In this document: piece by piece, positions 1 through 9,689 of the stretch
How the letters are laid out: every line of letters begins with the position of its first letter
How positions within the stretch are numbered: position 1 is the first letter of the stretch
Assembly (NCBI RefSeq): GCF_001186155.3
Contig: NZ_CP016540.2
Coordinates: 2,086,001-2,150,000 of the forward strand
DNA length: 64,000 bases
Origin: Planococcus versutus
GTDB taxonomy: Bacteria > Bacillota > Bacilli > Bacillales_A > Planococcaceae
Direction of reading: 5' to 3'
Made by a program: the position numbers and the translations under genes
Notes under the pieces: generated by a model
The model's database searches: none
Told to the model about the DNA's origin: nothing
What the model saw: only the letters and a program-made list of their open reading frames with translations

Positions 1-217
1 AAAATGTACTATACAATCGTTGTTTTAATAATAAATACAAATCAATCGGTAGGATATTCTTTAGTTTCACAAGAAATTTCCAAGACCGCTCTTTTTTATG
101 GACAGTCATTCGTGTTAATTCAGCTTTTTCAAAAAAAGGCATATGCAAATCGTCTGTTAAGTTGAGATGTTGAAGCAGCATTTTGAATCGCATTTTGGAG
201 TCTTGCTCGTTTGTCAT
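1..217 (-). CDS. polC: DNA polymerase III PolC-type alpha subunit, N-terminal fragment (cut by window edge)
   Basis: Only the first 72 codons are inside the window; the gene continues past position 1. The ATG at 217 follows an AAGGAGAT ribosome-binding site. The visible N-terminus (MTNEQDSKMRFKML, then FEKAELTRMTVHKKERSWKF and LLKQRL) resembles the N-terminal domain of Gram-positive PolC, the main replicative polymerase with built-in proofreading exonuclease. Its place just downstream of proS matches the proS-polC order of Bacillales. The identification rests on a short fragment plus synteny; the catalytic domains are not visible. Confidence 0.85.
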   Translation of the reverse strand, partial: MTNEQDSKMRFKMLLQHLNLTDDLHMPFFEKAELTRMTVHKKERSWKFLVKLKNILPIDLYLLLKQRLYSTF

Positions 218-304
218 AATTATCTCCTTCATGGTAGTGATTTAAGAAAATCTATTCTGAAGAAACTGCTACAGAATATACTGCGTGTAGAAACGACTAA
301 AAGT

Positions 305-332
305 ATATTAATCGTTAAAGAGTAAGATACAA
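305..332 (-). promoter_or_regulatory. candidate sigma-A promoter for polC
   Basis: On the minus strand a TTGTAT (-35) and TAATAT (-10) are separated by 16 bases, between the proS terminator and the polC start. Other weak matches exist in this AT-rich gap, so this is tentative. Confidence 0.3.
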
Positions 333-360
333 ACTATAAGTTACCTCTTCTAAAGCGGGT

Positions 361-398
361 AGAAAAAGAAAGGAAAGCACATACTGTGCTTTCCTTTC
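361..398 (-). terminator. intrinsic terminator after proS
   Basis: A 12-13 bp hairpin (GAAAGGAAAGCAC paired with GTGCTTTCCTTTC, 5-base loop) is followed on the minus strand by a T-rich tract. It lies about 20 bases after the proS stop and probably ends the uppS-to-proS transcript. Confidence 0.85.
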
Positions 399-417
399 AT
401 CATATCAGATTTCACTG

Positions 418-2121
418 TTATTTTTTAAAGAACTGCTGTATTTTCTCAAGTACTTCGTCACGCGTCCATTCAAATGTTTCACCTGTACGACGTATTTTCA
501 CTTCCAAAATTCCTTCAGCTGCTTTTTTACCAATAGTGATTCGAATTGGTAAGCCAATCAAATCTGCGTCAGTGAATTTTACTCCAGCGCGTTCTTTGCG
601 ATCATCTAATAATACTTCGTACCGATTATTTTTTAACAAAGCATAAAGTTCTTCACCAAGTTCACGCTGGACATCGTCTTTAACGTTTACAGGCACAAGA
701 TGCACTTCATATGGCGCGACAATATTTGGCCACGTAAAGCCATCATCATCTTGAAATTGTTCAGCTACTGCAGCCAGAACACGTGACACACCAATGCCAT
801 AACAACCCATAATATAAGGCATTGCTTTGCCTTGGTCGTTCAGAAACGTTCCTTTTAACGGAATGCTATAAGTTGTCCCTAATTTAAAGATATGGCCAAC
901 TTCGATTCCTTTCGCAAACTGAATTGTTCCTTGACCGTCCGGAGAAGCATCGCCTTCTTGGATAAAGCGCAAGTCATGAAAAGCGGGTACCGTAAAGTCT
1001 TTACCAGGCGTAACATTTTTATAATGGTAGCCACTTTCGTTAGCTCCTGCAATCCCATTTACAATGTTTTCCACTGCATGGTCAGCAAACAATCGAATAT
1101 CTCCCGGCAAATTGATAGGTCCAAGCGAACCGATATCACAATCTAATAAGTGCTGTACCTCTTCTGGAGTTGCCATTTCAACAACTGTAGCACCTGTAGC
1201 GTGTTTTACTTTAACATCATTGACTTCGTGATCGCCTCTTGCTAAAACGATGACCAGTTCATCATCTGCTTTGAACACCATTGTTTTGATGCATTTGTCA
1301 GCAGTTGTTTGGAAAAATTCTGCTATATCTGCAATGGTGTTTTTGCCTGGAGTTGCAACTTTTTCCATCGCTCTAGCTGTTTCGTCTGAAACTGGGTACG
1401 TCACGTTAACTGCAGCCATTTCAATGTTCGCAGCATATGAAGATGTATCCGAATAAGCAATTGTATCTTCGCCGATTTCCGACAACACCATAAATTCATG
1501 ATTGTCTTTTCCGCCAATTGCACCGGAATCTGCAATAACTGCACGGAAATTTAACCCAAGACGTGTAAAAATATTCTTATATGCTTGCATCATGACGTCA
1601 TATGTTTCGTCTAAGCTTTCAGATGTCGCATGGAATGAATAAGCATCTTTCATCAAGAATTCACGGCCACGCAATAAACCAAAGCGTGGACGTTTTTCAT
1701 CTCTAAACTTTGATTGAATTTGAAATAAATTTAACGGTAATTTCTTGTATGATTTGATTTCATCACGCAATAAGCTGGTAATGACTTCTTCGTGTGTCGC
1801 ACCAAGTGCAAATTCACGATCATTGCGATCTTTCAAACGCATTAATTCGTCACCGTACGTATACCAACGACCAGATTCTTGCCACAACTCTGCTTGTTGA
1901 AGTGCTGGCATAAAAATTTCGACGCTATTAGCTGCTTCCATTTCTTCACGAATAACCGTTTCAACTTTTTGGAGAACACGTTTGCCTAATGGTAAAAACG
2001 AATAAATGCCACTTGTATTTTGACGAATAAATCCTGCGCGCAATAGCAACTGATGCGATCTTACTTCTGCATCGGCTGGCGTTTCACGTAAAGTCGGGAT
2101 AAAAGTTACTGTTTGTTTCAT
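418..2121 (-). CDS. proS: prolyl-tRNA synthetase (bacterial type, with editing insertion)
   Basis: Charges tRNA-Pro with proline in the cytoplasm. The 567 residues are close to the usual length of the long bacterial form. Class II motifs are visible: motif 2 with [10 protein letters not shown] followed by [16 protein letters not shown], and motif 3 near GCYGIGVSR. Between them, roughly residues 220-410, lies the insertion domain that removes mischarged Ala-tRNA-Pro. A C-terminal anticodon-binding domain follows (around [11 protein letters not shown]). It ends the uppS-cdsA-dxr-rseP-proS cluster and precedes polC. No T-box leader fits in the 98-base gap upstream, so co-transcription with rseP is likely. 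Confidence 0.97.
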   Translation of the reverse strand: MKQTVTFIPTLRETPADAEVRSHQLLLRAGFIRQNTSGIYSFLPLGKRVLQKVETVIREEMEAANSVEIFMPALQQAELWQESGRWYTYGDELMRLKDRNDREFALGATHEEVITSLLRDEIKSYKKLPLNLFQIQSKFRDEKRPRFGLLRGREFLMKDAYSFHATSESLDETYDVMMQAYKNIFTRLGLNFRAVIADSGAIGGKDNHEFMVLSEIGEDTIAYSDTSSYAANIEMAAVNVTYPVSDETARAMEKVATPGKNTIADIAEFFQTTADKCIKTMVFKADDELVIVLARGDHEVNDVKVKHATGATVVEMATPEEVQHLLDCDIGSLGPINLPGDIRLFADHAVENIVNGIAGANESGYHYKNVTPGKDFTVPAFHDLRFIQEGDASPDGQGTIQFAKGIEVGHIFKLGTTYSIPLKGTFLNDQGKAMPYIMGCYGIGVSRVLAAVAEQFQDDDGFTWPNIVAPYEVHLVPVNVKDDVQRELGEELYALLKNNRYEVLLDDRKERAGVKFTDADLIGLPIRITIGKKAAEGILEVKIRRTGETFEWTRDEVLEKIQQFFKK

Positions 2122-2171
2122 TCTTTAATGCACCTCAACTGACTATAAAATTTTTATACAAAGCATAAAAG

Positions 2172-2199
2172 ATCGAGACAGACACGCATGTGTCTGTCT
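2172..2199 (-). terminator. hairpin between rseP and proS
   Basis: A perfect 10-bp stem (AGACAGACAC / GTGTCTGTCT) with a 4-base loop. On the minus strand it is followed by CGATCTTTTATG, a poor T-tract, so it may be a weak terminator or an RNA-processing or stability hairpin rather than a full stop. Confidence 0.5.
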
Positions 2200-2219
2200 G
2201 CTAATTTTAGTTGTTTTAG

Positions 2220-3479
2220 TTAAAAGAAATACTTTTGAATATCATTCCACGTGACGACAAGCATCAGCAACATAAGAAGCATAATTCCTACAAAGTGAAC
2301 CATTCCTTCTTTTTGTCGATCTACCGGTTTGCCGCGAACTGCTTCAAGAATAAAGAACATTAAACGTCCACCATCAAGTGCAGGTAACGGCAATAAGTTC
2401 ATAATACCAAGATTGATACTTAGCATACCTGCCCAGCTCATCAAGGTAAAGAATCCATATTTCGCTACTTCTTCAGTGGTTTTGTATATGCCAACTGGAC
2501 CTGACAAAGCATCAATTGTAAATTGTCCTGTTACAAGCATTCCTAACAAACGGAAGATTTCTTTAAACCAAAAAACGGTTTGTTCAGCACCATACACGAA
2601 TGAACCAAGAAAATCCTTCTCTACTGGACTTTGATAACGAACACCAATTACGCCTACTTGTTCAGCTGATTGATCTGAAACTTCAGGTGTAATAGTAAAG
2701 TCCAGCGGTTTACCATTTCGTTCAACTTCAAAGGCAAGTGGATTCCCCGCATTATCTTGAACAGATTCGACAAGTTCATCCCATGTAGAAATTGAAGTTC
2801 CGTCAATTTCAGTAACTAAATCACCATTTTCCATGCCAGCTTCAGCTGCTGGGCTTTCTTCAGTTACTTCCGTTATGACGGGTTCAAAAGTTGGTACACC
2901 TTGCATCATACCAATTGCTGTGAAAATAAAAAACGCTAAAATAAAGTTGAATAACGGTCCAGCAAAAATGGTCATAAATCGTTTTCCGACTGACTTAGAG
3001 TCGAACTGACGATCATATGGAGCTAAAATTGTTTCCCTACCATTTTCTTCTACAACTGCATCGCGTACCACTTCTATGCGTACAAGTTGTTCGTCTTCAT
3101 CATATCCTTTTATCCAAAGTTCCTTTTCTAAATCCGCTTCTTCTACTTCAAGAAACAAAATTTCCGGATAAACATTCTTTTGATTCATGATAATTTTTGT
3201 GGCTTGCCCTTTTTTATTCAAAAGAATGCCGATGCGATGACCTGCTTGAAGCTGGATCGTGTCCATGTCTTCACCAGCCATACGTACATAGCCTCCAATT
3301 GGTAATAACCGCACTGTGTAAAGCGTTTCTCCTTTGGTGATCCCCAAAATTTTTGGGCCCATTCCAATCGCAAATTCACGAACTAAAATACCTGCACGTT
3401 TCGCAAAAAGAAAATGACCAAATTCGTGGAAAAAAACTAAAGCACCGAAAATTATTATAAACGAGATAACTGTTTCCAT
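2220..3479 (-). CDS. rseP: site-2 membrane zinc metalloprotease (RseP/RasP family)
   Basis: Intramembrane protease that cuts anti-sigma factors, signal-peptide remnants and some division proteins within the membrane. It has 419 residues, near the Bacillus RasP length. The zinc motif HEFGH is at residues 18-22 in the first membrane segment. A PDZ domain spans roughly 195-275 (ESPAAEAGMENGDLVTEIDG), and the second active-site motif NLLPLPALDGG is near residues 360-370, followed by the last membrane segments. It sits between dxr and proS, the usual Bacillales position. The gap to dxr is about 40 bases, so they are probably co-transcribed. Confidence 0.95.
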   Translation of the reverse strand: METVISFIIIFGALVFFHEFGHFLFAKRAGILVREFAIGMGPKILGITKGETLYTVRLLPIGGYVRMAGEDMDTIQLQAGHRIGILLNKKGQATKIIMNQKNVYPEILFLEVEEADLEKELWIKGYDEDEQLVRIEVVRDAVVEENGRETILAPYDRQFDSKSVGKRFMTIFAGPLFNFILAFFIFTAIGMMQGVPTFEPVITEVTEESPAAEAGMENGDLVTEIDGTSISTWDELVESVQDNAGNPLAFEVERNGKPLDFTITPEVSDQSAEQVGVIGVRYQSPVEKDFLGSFVYGAEQTVFWFKEIFRLLGMLVTGQFTIDALSGPVGIYKTTEEVAKYGFFTLMSWAGMLSINLGIMNLLPLPALDGGRLMFFILEAVRGKPVDRQKEGMVHFVGIMLLMLLMLVVTWNDIQKYFF

Positions 3480-3521
3480 TTTGAACCCATCCTTATAAAT
3501 TTATTCGGTTTTAATCTTTAG

Positions 3522-4667
3522 TCATTTTAGCATGTTACGAACAGATTTTCTTGTTTCAGCATCTACGTGTAAAATTGTTTCCAAATCTGGATTCGCCATC
3601 ACTTTATGCTGATCCATGGCACGTTCAATTATTTCTTCGATTTGAAGAAATTTGATTTTTTCATTTAAAAACAACGCTACTGCTTGTTCGTTCGCTGCAT
3701 TAAGTACAGTCGTCATCGTCCCACCGGCATTTCCAGCATCAAAAGCTAGTTGCAATGCGCGGAATCGCGTATAATCCATTTCCCGGAAATTCAACTGACT
3801 AATCTCGGCTAAATTCAACCGTTTTGCATTCGGACGCGGTAAACGATCCGGATAAGACAATGCGTACTGAATGGGAACACGCATGTCCGGTGTTCCAAGT
3901 TGCGCGATCACACTTGTATCTTGGAATTCAACCATGGAATGAATAATACTTTCGCGATGAAGTACGACATCTATGTCCGCATACGCAAAATTAAATAAAA
4001 TATGCGCTTCGATTACTTCTAATCCTTTATTGACCATTGTGGCAGAATCAATTGTGATTTTCGAACCCATTGACCAGTTAGGATGATTTAAAGCATCTTG
4101 AACGGTGACGTTTTGCAACTGGTCGCGTGTTAAATCGCGAAAACTACCACCTGAAGCCGTTAAAATTAATCGATTTGCTTGATCTTTTTTTTCACCGTTT
4201 AATGCTTGAAATAACGCTGAATGTTCGCTGTCGACTGGTAAAATAGTTGCTCCATAAAGCTTAGCGCTATCCATCACCAAATGACCTGCTGTAACGAGCG
4301 TTTCTTTATTAGCAATCGCAATGGTACGACCAAGCTTAATCGCTTCTAGTGTCGGCTCTAAGCCTACACTGCCTAATACTGCATTTACTAGTATGTCCGC
4401 GTCATAAACAGCAATCTCAATCAACCCTTTAGTTCCTGTTACAAATGATACAGCGGGATATTCACGTGCTAACGTTTTCGCGTCTTCTTCTTGTTGCACA
4501 CAAACAATTTCAGGTTTGAATTCAGCAAGTAACGCGCGCGCGGTATTCATATTTTTTCCGGCGGAAAATCCAACTAGTGAAAACTTTTGCGGATGTTCTC
4601 GAATAATATCAGCTGTTTGCACACCGATGGATCCGGTTGCGCCCATTAAAATAATTTTCTTAGTCAT
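3522..4667 (-). CDS. dxr: 1-deoxy-D-xylulose 5-phosphate reductoisomerase
   Basis: Catalyses the NADPH-dependent rearrangement and reduction of DXP to 2-C-methyl-D-erythritol 4-phosphate, the committed step of the MEP isoprenoid pathway. It has 381 residues. The N-terminal NADPH-binding motif GATGSIG is at residues 9-15. Substrate and metal residues lie in [18 protein letters not shown] and the [21 protein letters not shown] region. It lies downstream of uppS and cdsA; isoprenoid units made by this pathway feed the undecaprenyl carrier made by UppS. Confidence 0.97.
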   Translation of the reverse strand: MTKKIILMGATGSIGVQTADIIREHPQKFSLVGFSAGKNMNTARALLAEFKPEIVCVQQEEDAKTLAREYPAVSFVTGTKGLIEIAVYDADILVNAVLGSVGLEPTLEAIKLGRTIAIANKETLVTAGHLVMDSAKLYGATILPVDSEHSALFQALNGEKKDQANRLILTASGGSFRDLTRDQLQNVTVQDALNHPNWSMGSKITIDSATMVNKGLEVIEAHILFNFAYADIDVVLHRESIIHSMVEFQDTSVIAQLGTPDMRVPIQYALSYPDRLPRPNAKRLNLAEISQLNFREMDYTRFRALQLAFDAGNAGGTMTTVLNAANEQAVALFLNEKIKFLQIEEIIERAMDQHKVMANPDLETILHVDAETRKSVRNMLK

Positions 4668-4683
4668 TCAGCAATTTCCTTTC

Positions 4684-5475
4684 TTAGATGAAATGTAAAA
4701 AATGAAGCAAAGGCATGACAAATAGGATGCTATCAAAACGATCTAATATGCCCCCGTGTCCCGGTAATATTGAGCCAGAATCTTTTACATTAAAATGGCG
4801 TTTCAAAGCAGACTCAACTAAGTCACCCATTTGACCAAAAATAGAAGCGACGATTGTTACGATAATGATTAAGAAAATCGAATGGTTTAAAGGGATAAAA
4901 TAATTAAAAATCAACGCAATTCCGATCGCCCAAACAATTCCACCAACAAACCCTTCAATGGTTTTGTTAGGAGAAATCTCTGGCCATAGTTTTCGTTTGC
5001 CAATTTTCCGACCTGTAAAGTAAGCACCGGAATCCGTGAACCAAACAATCAATAATGCAAAGATTAGATAACTCAGACTAGCTTCCCGTGTCTCAATAAA
5101 ATAAAAGAAACCAATTCCAACATATAAAGTGCCCATGATCGCAAACGCTGCGTCATCAAACGTAAAGCTGTTTTTTACAACAACTGTATGTATTAAAAGT
5201 AAAATAACTGCTAAAAAAGCAAATTCGATTTTTTCATAGCCTGTCCATTTGAGAACATGAACAGCCCAGTCACTCGGTAACATAAATGCATACAACGCAA
5301 TCAATGATATAAGACCTGGAATGCTCCAAATGCTTCGACCTTTCATCGTCAGTAACTCTTGTAATGCGATAGTCCCGAGTAAATAAACCAATATGGTAAA
5401 AGGAATGCCTCCCATAACAACAAAAGGAATAAACAAAGCTGCTGCAATTACACCCGTTACAATCCGTTGTTTCAT
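4684..5475 (-). CDS. cdsA: phosphatidate cytidylyltransferase
   Basis: Makes CDP-diacylglycerol from phosphatidic acid and CTP, the branch point to phosphatidylglycerol and phosphatidylethanolamine. It is an integral membrane protein of 263 residues with about seven or eight hydrophobic segments. The CDP-diglyceride synthetase signature is near the C-terminus: SPNKTIEGFVGG, then GDLVESALKRHFNVKD and LPGHGGILDRFDS, which carry the metal-binding Asp residues. The start overlaps the uppS stop by 4 bases, indicating translational coupling. Confidence 0.96.
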   Translation of the reverse strand: MKQRIVTGVIAAALFIPFVVMGGIPFTILVYLLGTIALQELLTMKGRSIWSIPGLISLIALYAFMLPSDWAVHVLKWTGYEKIEFAFLAVILLLIHTVVVKNSFTFDDAAFAIMGTLYVGIGFFYFIETREASLSYLIFALLIVWFTDSGAYFTGRKIGKRKLWPEISPNKTIEGFVGGIVWAIGIALIFNYFIPLNHSIFLIIIVTIVASIFGQMGDLVESALKRHFNVKDSGSILPGHGGILDRFDSILFVMPLLHFLHFI

Positions 5476-6263
5476 TTCACTTCGTCTCCTTTCAACCCTC
5501 CATACCGGCGATTTCGCTTTTGATATATTTTGATCGCTTCGAGTAAGGACTCTTCGTTAAAATCAGGCCACAAGGTTTCCGTGAACCAAAATTCCGTATA
5601 GGCTAGTTGCCACAGCATAAAGTTACTTAAACGCACTTCGCCACTTGTTCGAATGAGTAGATCAGGTTCCGGTAACCCTTTTGTCATTAACCCACTAGAA
5701 ATTAGATCTTCGTTTATATCGCTTATCTCTAAAGTTCCTTCAGCTACTTGTTTGGCAATGTCTTTTACAGCATCAACAATTTCAGAGCGACTGCCATAGT
5801 TTAATGCGAAATTTAACACAAGACCCGTATTATCTTTCGTTGCTTCTTTTGCTTTGTTAATAGCTTTCAATGTATGCGATGGTAAATTTTGTTGATAGCC
5901 CATCATTTCGACACGAACATTTTCTTCAATTAGTTCGGGTAAAAAAGTTGTTAAAAATTCTTCGGGTAAGCGCATTAAAAAATCCACTTCAATTTTAGGT
6001 CGTTTCCAATTTTCAGTAGAAAATGCATATAAAGTTAAAACACCAACTCCAAGTTCATTGGCAAGTTTCGTAACTTTTCGAACCGTTTTCATTCCTTCAT
6101 GATGTCCAGCTATTCGAGGAAGTGAACGTTTCTTAGCCCATCGACCATTGCCGTCCATAATGATTGCGATATGAGCTGGAATCTCTTCATTTGGAATTAA
6201 AACTAAACGATCTTTATCTTTTAAGACCACTTCAGTATTTCTTTTTAATAGTTTATTGAACAT
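5472..6263 (-). CDS. uppS: undecaprenyl (isoprenyl) diphosphate synthase
   Basis: Cis-prenyltransferase that extends farnesyl diphosphate with isopentenyl units to C55 undecaprenyl diphosphate, the lipid carrier for cell-wall building blocks. It has 263 residues. HIAIIMDGNGRWAKKR holds the catalytic Asp and diphosphate-binding Arg residues, followed by AGHHEGMK. The C-terminal signature LLIRTSGEVRLSNFMLWQ and the EFWFTETLWPDF motif are intact. It is the first gene of the uppS-cdsA-dxr-rseP-proS cluster, separated from frr by a terminator. Confidence 0.97.
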   Translation of the reverse strand: MFNKLLKRNTEVVLKDKDRLVLIPNEEIPAHIAIIMDGNGRWAKKRSLPRIAGHHEGMKTVRKVTKLANELGVGVLTLYAFSTENWKRPKIEVDFLMRLPEEFLTTFLPELIEENVRVEMMGYQQNLPSHTLKAINKAKEATKDNTGLVLNFALNYGSRSEIVDAVKDIAKQVAEGTLEISDINEDLISSGLMTKGLPEPDLLIRTSGEVRLSNFMLWQLAYTEFWFTETLWPDFNEESLLEAIKIYQKRNRRYGGLKGDEVK

Positions 6264-6365
6264 AGTTAATCCTCCACCTATTACAAATCGGCATGTCTAT
6301 TGTTTATCATATCAAAAAAAACGACATTGTGCGCTTCTTTCAAAATACCGTATTAATTTTTGACA

Positions 6366-6394
6366 TGAAAAAGCGTCCTGTTAAACAGGACGCT
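6366..6394 (-). terminator. intrinsic terminator after frr
   Basis: A 10-bp stem (AGCGTCCTGT / ACAGGACGCT) with a 3-base loop is followed on the minus strand by TTTTTC. It begins about 20 bases after the frr stop and separates pyrH-frr from uppS. Confidence 0.85.
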
Positions 6395-6415
6395 CAACCA
6401 AAAATGAAGTTCGAT

Positions 6416-6973
6416 TTAAACTTCCATAATCTCTTTTTCTTTACCTTTAGCCATTTCATCAATTTTTGAAATGTTGTCATCTGTCAATTTTTGAACGTCG
6501 TCAGAATAGCCACGCAAATCATCTTCTGTGATTTCACTTTTCTTTTCTAGTTTTTTAAACTCATCGTTAGCATCACGGCGAACGTTACGGACTACAACTT
6601 TGGCTTCTTCCGCTTCTCTTTTCACTTGTTTCACCAAATTTTTACGACGCTCTTCTGTCAATGCTGGAACGGCTAAACGAATAACAGAACCATCATTTGA
6701 TGGGCTTAATCCTAAATCAGATTTAAGAATGGCTTTTTCAATATCGCTAAGAACTGATTTATCATACGGTTGAATCATAATCAACCGAGCTTCAGGAATT
6801 GAAATACCTGCTACTTGGTTCACTGGAGTCGGCGTACCATAATAAATAATTGACAACTTGTCTAAAATTGATGGCGTTGCGCGCCCCGCACGTATAGAGG
6901 CTAAATCACGCGAAAAAGCTTGGATTGCACTATTCATTTTAGATGTGGTTTCGTTCATTACTGATTTTGGCAT
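6416..6973 (-). CDS. frr: ribosome recycling factor
   Basis: Works with EF-G to split ribosomes from mRNA after termination. It has 185 residues, the standard length. The conserved helical-bundle signature is intact: [51 protein letters not shown], and the [33 protein letters not shown] region. The ATG overlaps the last base of pyrH (TAATG arrangement), so the two are translationally coupled. Confidence 0.98.
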   Translation of the reverse strand: MPKSVMNETTSKMNSAIQAFSRDLASIRAGRATPSILDKLSIIYYGTPTPVNQVAGISIPEARLIMIQPYDKSVLSDIEKAILKSDLGLSPSNDGSVIRLAVPALTEERRKNLVKQVKREAEEAKVVVRNVRRDANDEFKKLEKKSEITEDDLRGYSDDVQKLTDDNISKIDEMAKGKEKEIMEV

Positions 6974-7698
6974 TAGATTGTTCTCCTCACTACTGTCCCG
7001 ATTTTTTCTCCGAGTACAGCACGTTTTATATTTCCTTTTTCCATAATCGAGAATACAACGAGTGGAATATCATTGTCCATACACAGTGTAGAAGCAGTTG
7101 AATCCATCACTTGCAAGCCTTGTTGAATTACTTCGAAATATGAAAGCTCATCGTATTTTACAGCTGTTGAGTCGGTCTTTGGATCAGCTGAGTAAACGCC
7201 ATCAACATTGTTTTTAGCCATTAAAATGACATCGGCTTCAATTTCGGCCGCACGCAATGCTGCTGTTGTATCAGTTGAAAAATAAGGATTTCCTGTACCT
7301 GCTGCAAAAATAACAACCCGTTTTTTTTCTAAATGACGGATAGCTCTTCTACGGATATAAGGCTCGGCAACTTGACGCATTTCGATAGATGACAAAACGC
7401 GAGTTTCAACGTCTTGTTTTTCTAATGAATCTTGCAATGCTAATGAGTTCATCACAGTTGCTAACATTCCCATATAGTCTGCTGTTGCACGATCCATGCC
7501 CATTTCCGAACCAACTTTACCTCTCCAGATGTTACCGCCACCTACAACGACTGCAACTTCTACTCCGAGTTCCACTACTTCTTTTACTTGGCTTGCGACT
7601 GATTTGATAATTTCAGGGGACAATCCGAAACCCTGTCCTCCTGCCATTGCTTCACCACTTAGTTTTAATACAATGCGTTTATATTGCTGAACACTCAT
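6973..7698 (-). CDS. pyrH: UMP kinase (uridylate kinase)
   Basis: Phosphorylates UMP to UDP in pyrimidine nucleotide synthesis; the bacterial enzyme belongs to the amino-acid kinase fold. It has 241 residues. Visible motifs are the N-terminal [18 protein letters not shown], the glycine-rich [10 protein letters not shown], and [19 protein letters not shown] at the UMP-binding site. It lies in the conserved rpsB-tsf-pyrH-frr order, although an intrinsic terminator separates it from tsf. Confidence 0.98.
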   Translation of the reverse strand: MSVQQYKRIVLKLSGEAMAGGQGFGLSPEIIKSVASQVKEVVELGVEVAVVVGGGNIWRGKVGSEMGMDRATADYMGMLATVMNSLALQDSLEKQDVETRVLSSIEMRQVAEPYIRRRAIRHLEKKRVVIFAAGTGNPYFSTDTTAALRAAEIEADVILMAKNNVDGVYSADPKTDSTAVKYDELSYFEVIQQGLQVMDSTASTLCMDNDIPLVVFSIMEKGNIKRAVLGEKIGTVVRRTI

Positions 7699-7725
7699 CG
7701 GTACCCTCCGTTACACTTTTATTGA

Positions 7726-7754
7726 AAAATAGGGAACACATTCTCGTGTTCCCT
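7726..7754 (-). terminator. intrinsic terminator after tsf
   Basis: A 9-bp stem AGGGAACAC / GTGTTCCCT with a 6-base loop is followed on the minus strand by ATTTTTC. It lies between tsf and pyrH and should lower read-through from the rpsB-tsf unit. Confidence 0.85.
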
Positions 7755-7779
7755 AGTAAAATCGTATAGTCCAATAATT

Positions 7780-8664
7780 TTATTTTTTGTTGACTTGGCT
7801 CATAACTTCGTCAGCAAAGTTATCTTCACGTTTTTCGATACCTTCTCCGACTTCGTAACGGATGAATTCTTTAATAGACCCACCTGTAGAAGCTACGAAA
7901 TCACGAACTTTTTGATCTGAGTTTTTAACAAACGCTTGATCAAGCAAGCAGATGTCTTCAAAATATTTACCAAGGCGGCCTTCAACCATTTTCGCAACAA
8001 TTTTTTCAGGTTTGCCTTCGTTTAATGCTTGCTCAGTTAATACTTTACGCTCGTGTTCTACTTCGTCAGCAGAAACTTCATCGCGCGAGATATATTTAGG
8101 GTTTAATGCAGCAATGTGCATAGCAATGTCCCGTGCAGCAGCTGAATCAGTAGAGTTCTCAAGAACTACAAGTACTGAAATTCGTCCACCCATGTGAAGA
8201 TACGGTCCAAAAGCATCTGCATCTGTTTTTGTACGGATTTCAAAACGACGCAATGTGATTTTCTCACCAATTTTAGCGATTGCGTTTGAAATATGGTCTG
8301 CTACTGTCAAACCATTTGACATTGTAGAAGCATTTGCTTCTTCAACTGTAGCCGGTTTAGTAGACATTAAGTGCTCGCCTAATTCTTTTACTAATGTTTG
8401 GAAACCGTCGTTTTTCGCGACAAAGTCAGTTTCTGCGTTTACTTCAAAGATAATCGCTTCGTTTTCTTGTACAAGAATTGAAGTGATCCCTTCAGCTGCA
8501 ATGCGGTCTGCTTTTTTAGAAGCGCTAGAAAGACCTTTTTCACGCAAGAAATCTAGAGCTGCTTCCATATCTCCGTCTGTTTCAACTAATGCTTTTTTAC
8601 AATCCATCATACCGGCGCCTGTTTTTCCGCGCAATTCTTTTACCATTTGTGCTGTAACTGCCAT
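7780..8664 (-). CDS. tsf: translation elongation factor Ts
   Basis: Guanine nucleotide exchange factor for EF-Tu. It has 294 residues, typical for Firmicutes. The N-terminal UBA-like domain ([19 protein letters not shown]) and the EF-Tu contact motif ETDFVAKND are intact. An AAGGAGG ribosome-binding site precedes the ATG. It is downstream of rpsB, with a hairpin between the two genes that may adjust the S2 to EF-Ts ratio. Confidence 0.98.
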   Translation of the reverse strand: MAVTAQMVKELRGKTGAGMMDCKKALVETDGDMEAALDFLREKGLSSASKKADRIAAEGITSILVQENEAIIFEVNAETDFVAKNDGFQTLVKELGEHLMSTKPATVEEANASTMSNGLTVADHISNAIAKIGEKITLRRFEIRTKTDADAFGPYLHMGGRISVLVVLENSTDSAAARDIAMHIAALNPKYISRDEVSADEVEHERKVLTEQALNEGKPEKIVAKMVEGRLGKYFEDICLLDQAFVKNSDQKVRDFVASTGGSIKEFIRYEVGEGIEKREDNFADEVMSQVNKK

Positions 8665-8701
8665 GATTAATTTCCTCCTTCATAGTATGTTGCTATTTTC
8701 T

Positions 8702-8740
8702 CAAAAAAAGGTGATAAGAGGGGTTGGCCGCTTATCACCT
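8702..8740 (-). terminator. hairpin with T-run between rpsB and tsf
   Basis: AGGTGATAAG pairs with CTTATCACCT (10 bp, loop about 12 bases), followed on the minus strand by seven T residues. It looks like a true intrinsic terminator inside the rpsB-tsf gap, so it probably acts as a partial terminator. Confidence 0.8.
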
Positions 8741-8753
8741 GTGTAATCGTGAA

Positions 8754-9470
8754 TTACTCAGCAGATTCAGCTTGAGTTTCTTCATCTTCTTCCGGTTTTG
8801 ATTCAAGCAAAGCATCCGCCATTTTACCAGTTAATAGTTTAACTGCGCGAATTGCATCGTCGTTTGCAGGAATAACATAATCGATTTCATCCGGATCACA
8901 GTTAGTATCAACAATACCAACGATTGGAATGTTCAATTTCATTGCTTCTGCTACTGCAATACGTTCTTTACGTGGATCAACTACGAACATTACGTCCGGA
9001 AGTGCTTTCATATCACGAATACCGCCTAAGAATTTAACAAGACGTTCGTGTTGTTTCTTCAATTGAACAACTTCTTTTTTCGGTAGAACTTCGAAAGTTC
9101 CATCTTCTTCCATGCGTTCGATTTGTTTTAAACGATTCACACGTTTTTGGATTGTACCGAAGTTAGTAAGTGTTCCACCCAACCAACGTTGGTTGATGTA
9201 ATAGTTACCAGAGCGTTCTGCTTCTTCTTTGATAGCGTCTTGAGCTTGTTTTTTCGTACCAACGAAAAGAACTTTTCCGCCTTCTTCGCCAACTTGTTTC
9301 ATGAAGCTATAAGCTTCTTCCAGTTTGCGAACTGTTTTTTGTAGATCGATGATGTAGATACCGTTACGTTCCACGAAAATATATTTTTTCATTTTCGGGT
9401 TCCAACGACGAGTTTGGTGACCAAAGTGAACACCAGCTTCTAACAATTGTTTCATTGAGATTACTGCCAT
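8754..9470 (-). CDS. rpsB: 30S ribosomal protein S2
   Basis: Small-subunit ribosomal protein bound near S1/bS21 and the platform. It has 238 residues. The family signatures [20 protein letters not shown] and [19 protein letters not shown] are intact, followed by an acidic C-terminal tail. AGGAGGAAAC precedes the ATG. Its own promoter and a leader of about 110 bases lie upstream. In B. subtilis the fla/che operon separates codY and rpsB; here only 219 bases do. Confidence 0.98.
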   Translation of the reverse strand: MAVISMKQLLEAGVHFGHQTRRWNPKMKKYIFVERNGIYIIDLQKTVRKLEEAYSFMKQVGEEGGKVLFVGTKKQAQDAIKEEAERSGNYYINQRWLGGTLTNFGTIQKRVNRLKQIERMEEDGTFEVLPKKEVVQLKKQHERLVKFLGGIRDMKALPDVMFVVDPRKERIAVAEAMKLNIPIVGIVDTNCDPDEIDYVIPANDDAIRAVKLLTGKMADALLESKPEEDEETQAESAE

Positions 9471-9587
9471 GATTTGTTTCCTCCTGATAGGTTATTTTTT
9501 CCCTCCGCATTTTTCTCTTCTGAACCGTTACCCAATTGGGCACCCACGACTCAAATCGAAATGCGTGTGTATTTAACACCATTTCAA

Positions 9588-9617
9588 ATTATATCACGCT
9601 CATGTTATAAAACACAA
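9588..9617 (-). promoter_or_regulatory. sigma-A promoter of rpsB
   Basis: On the minus strand TTGTGT (-35) and a perfect TATAAT (-10) are 18 bases apart. Transcription would start near 9580 and give a leader of about 110 bases before rpsB. Ribosomal-protein leaders often carry autogenous control, but I cannot assign a specific fold here. Confidence 0.75.
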
Positions 9618-9643
9618 TAGTTTTCTCTTTAGAAACAAAAACA

Positions 9644-9681
9644 GACAAAAAAAGATGCCTAAGAAATTCTAGGCATCTTTT
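9644..9681 (-). terminator. intrinsic terminator after codY
   Basis: AAAAGATGCCTA pairs with TAGGCATCTTTT (12 bp, 8-base loop), followed on the minus strand by a T-run. It lies directly after the codY stop and ends the xerC-hslVU-codY unit. Confidence 0.9.
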
Positions 9682-9689
9682 CAAAAAAT

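Noticed and set aside
2122..2219. T-box riboswitch before proS
   Set aside because: The gap is only 98 bases and holds one simple hairpin without T-box sequence features.
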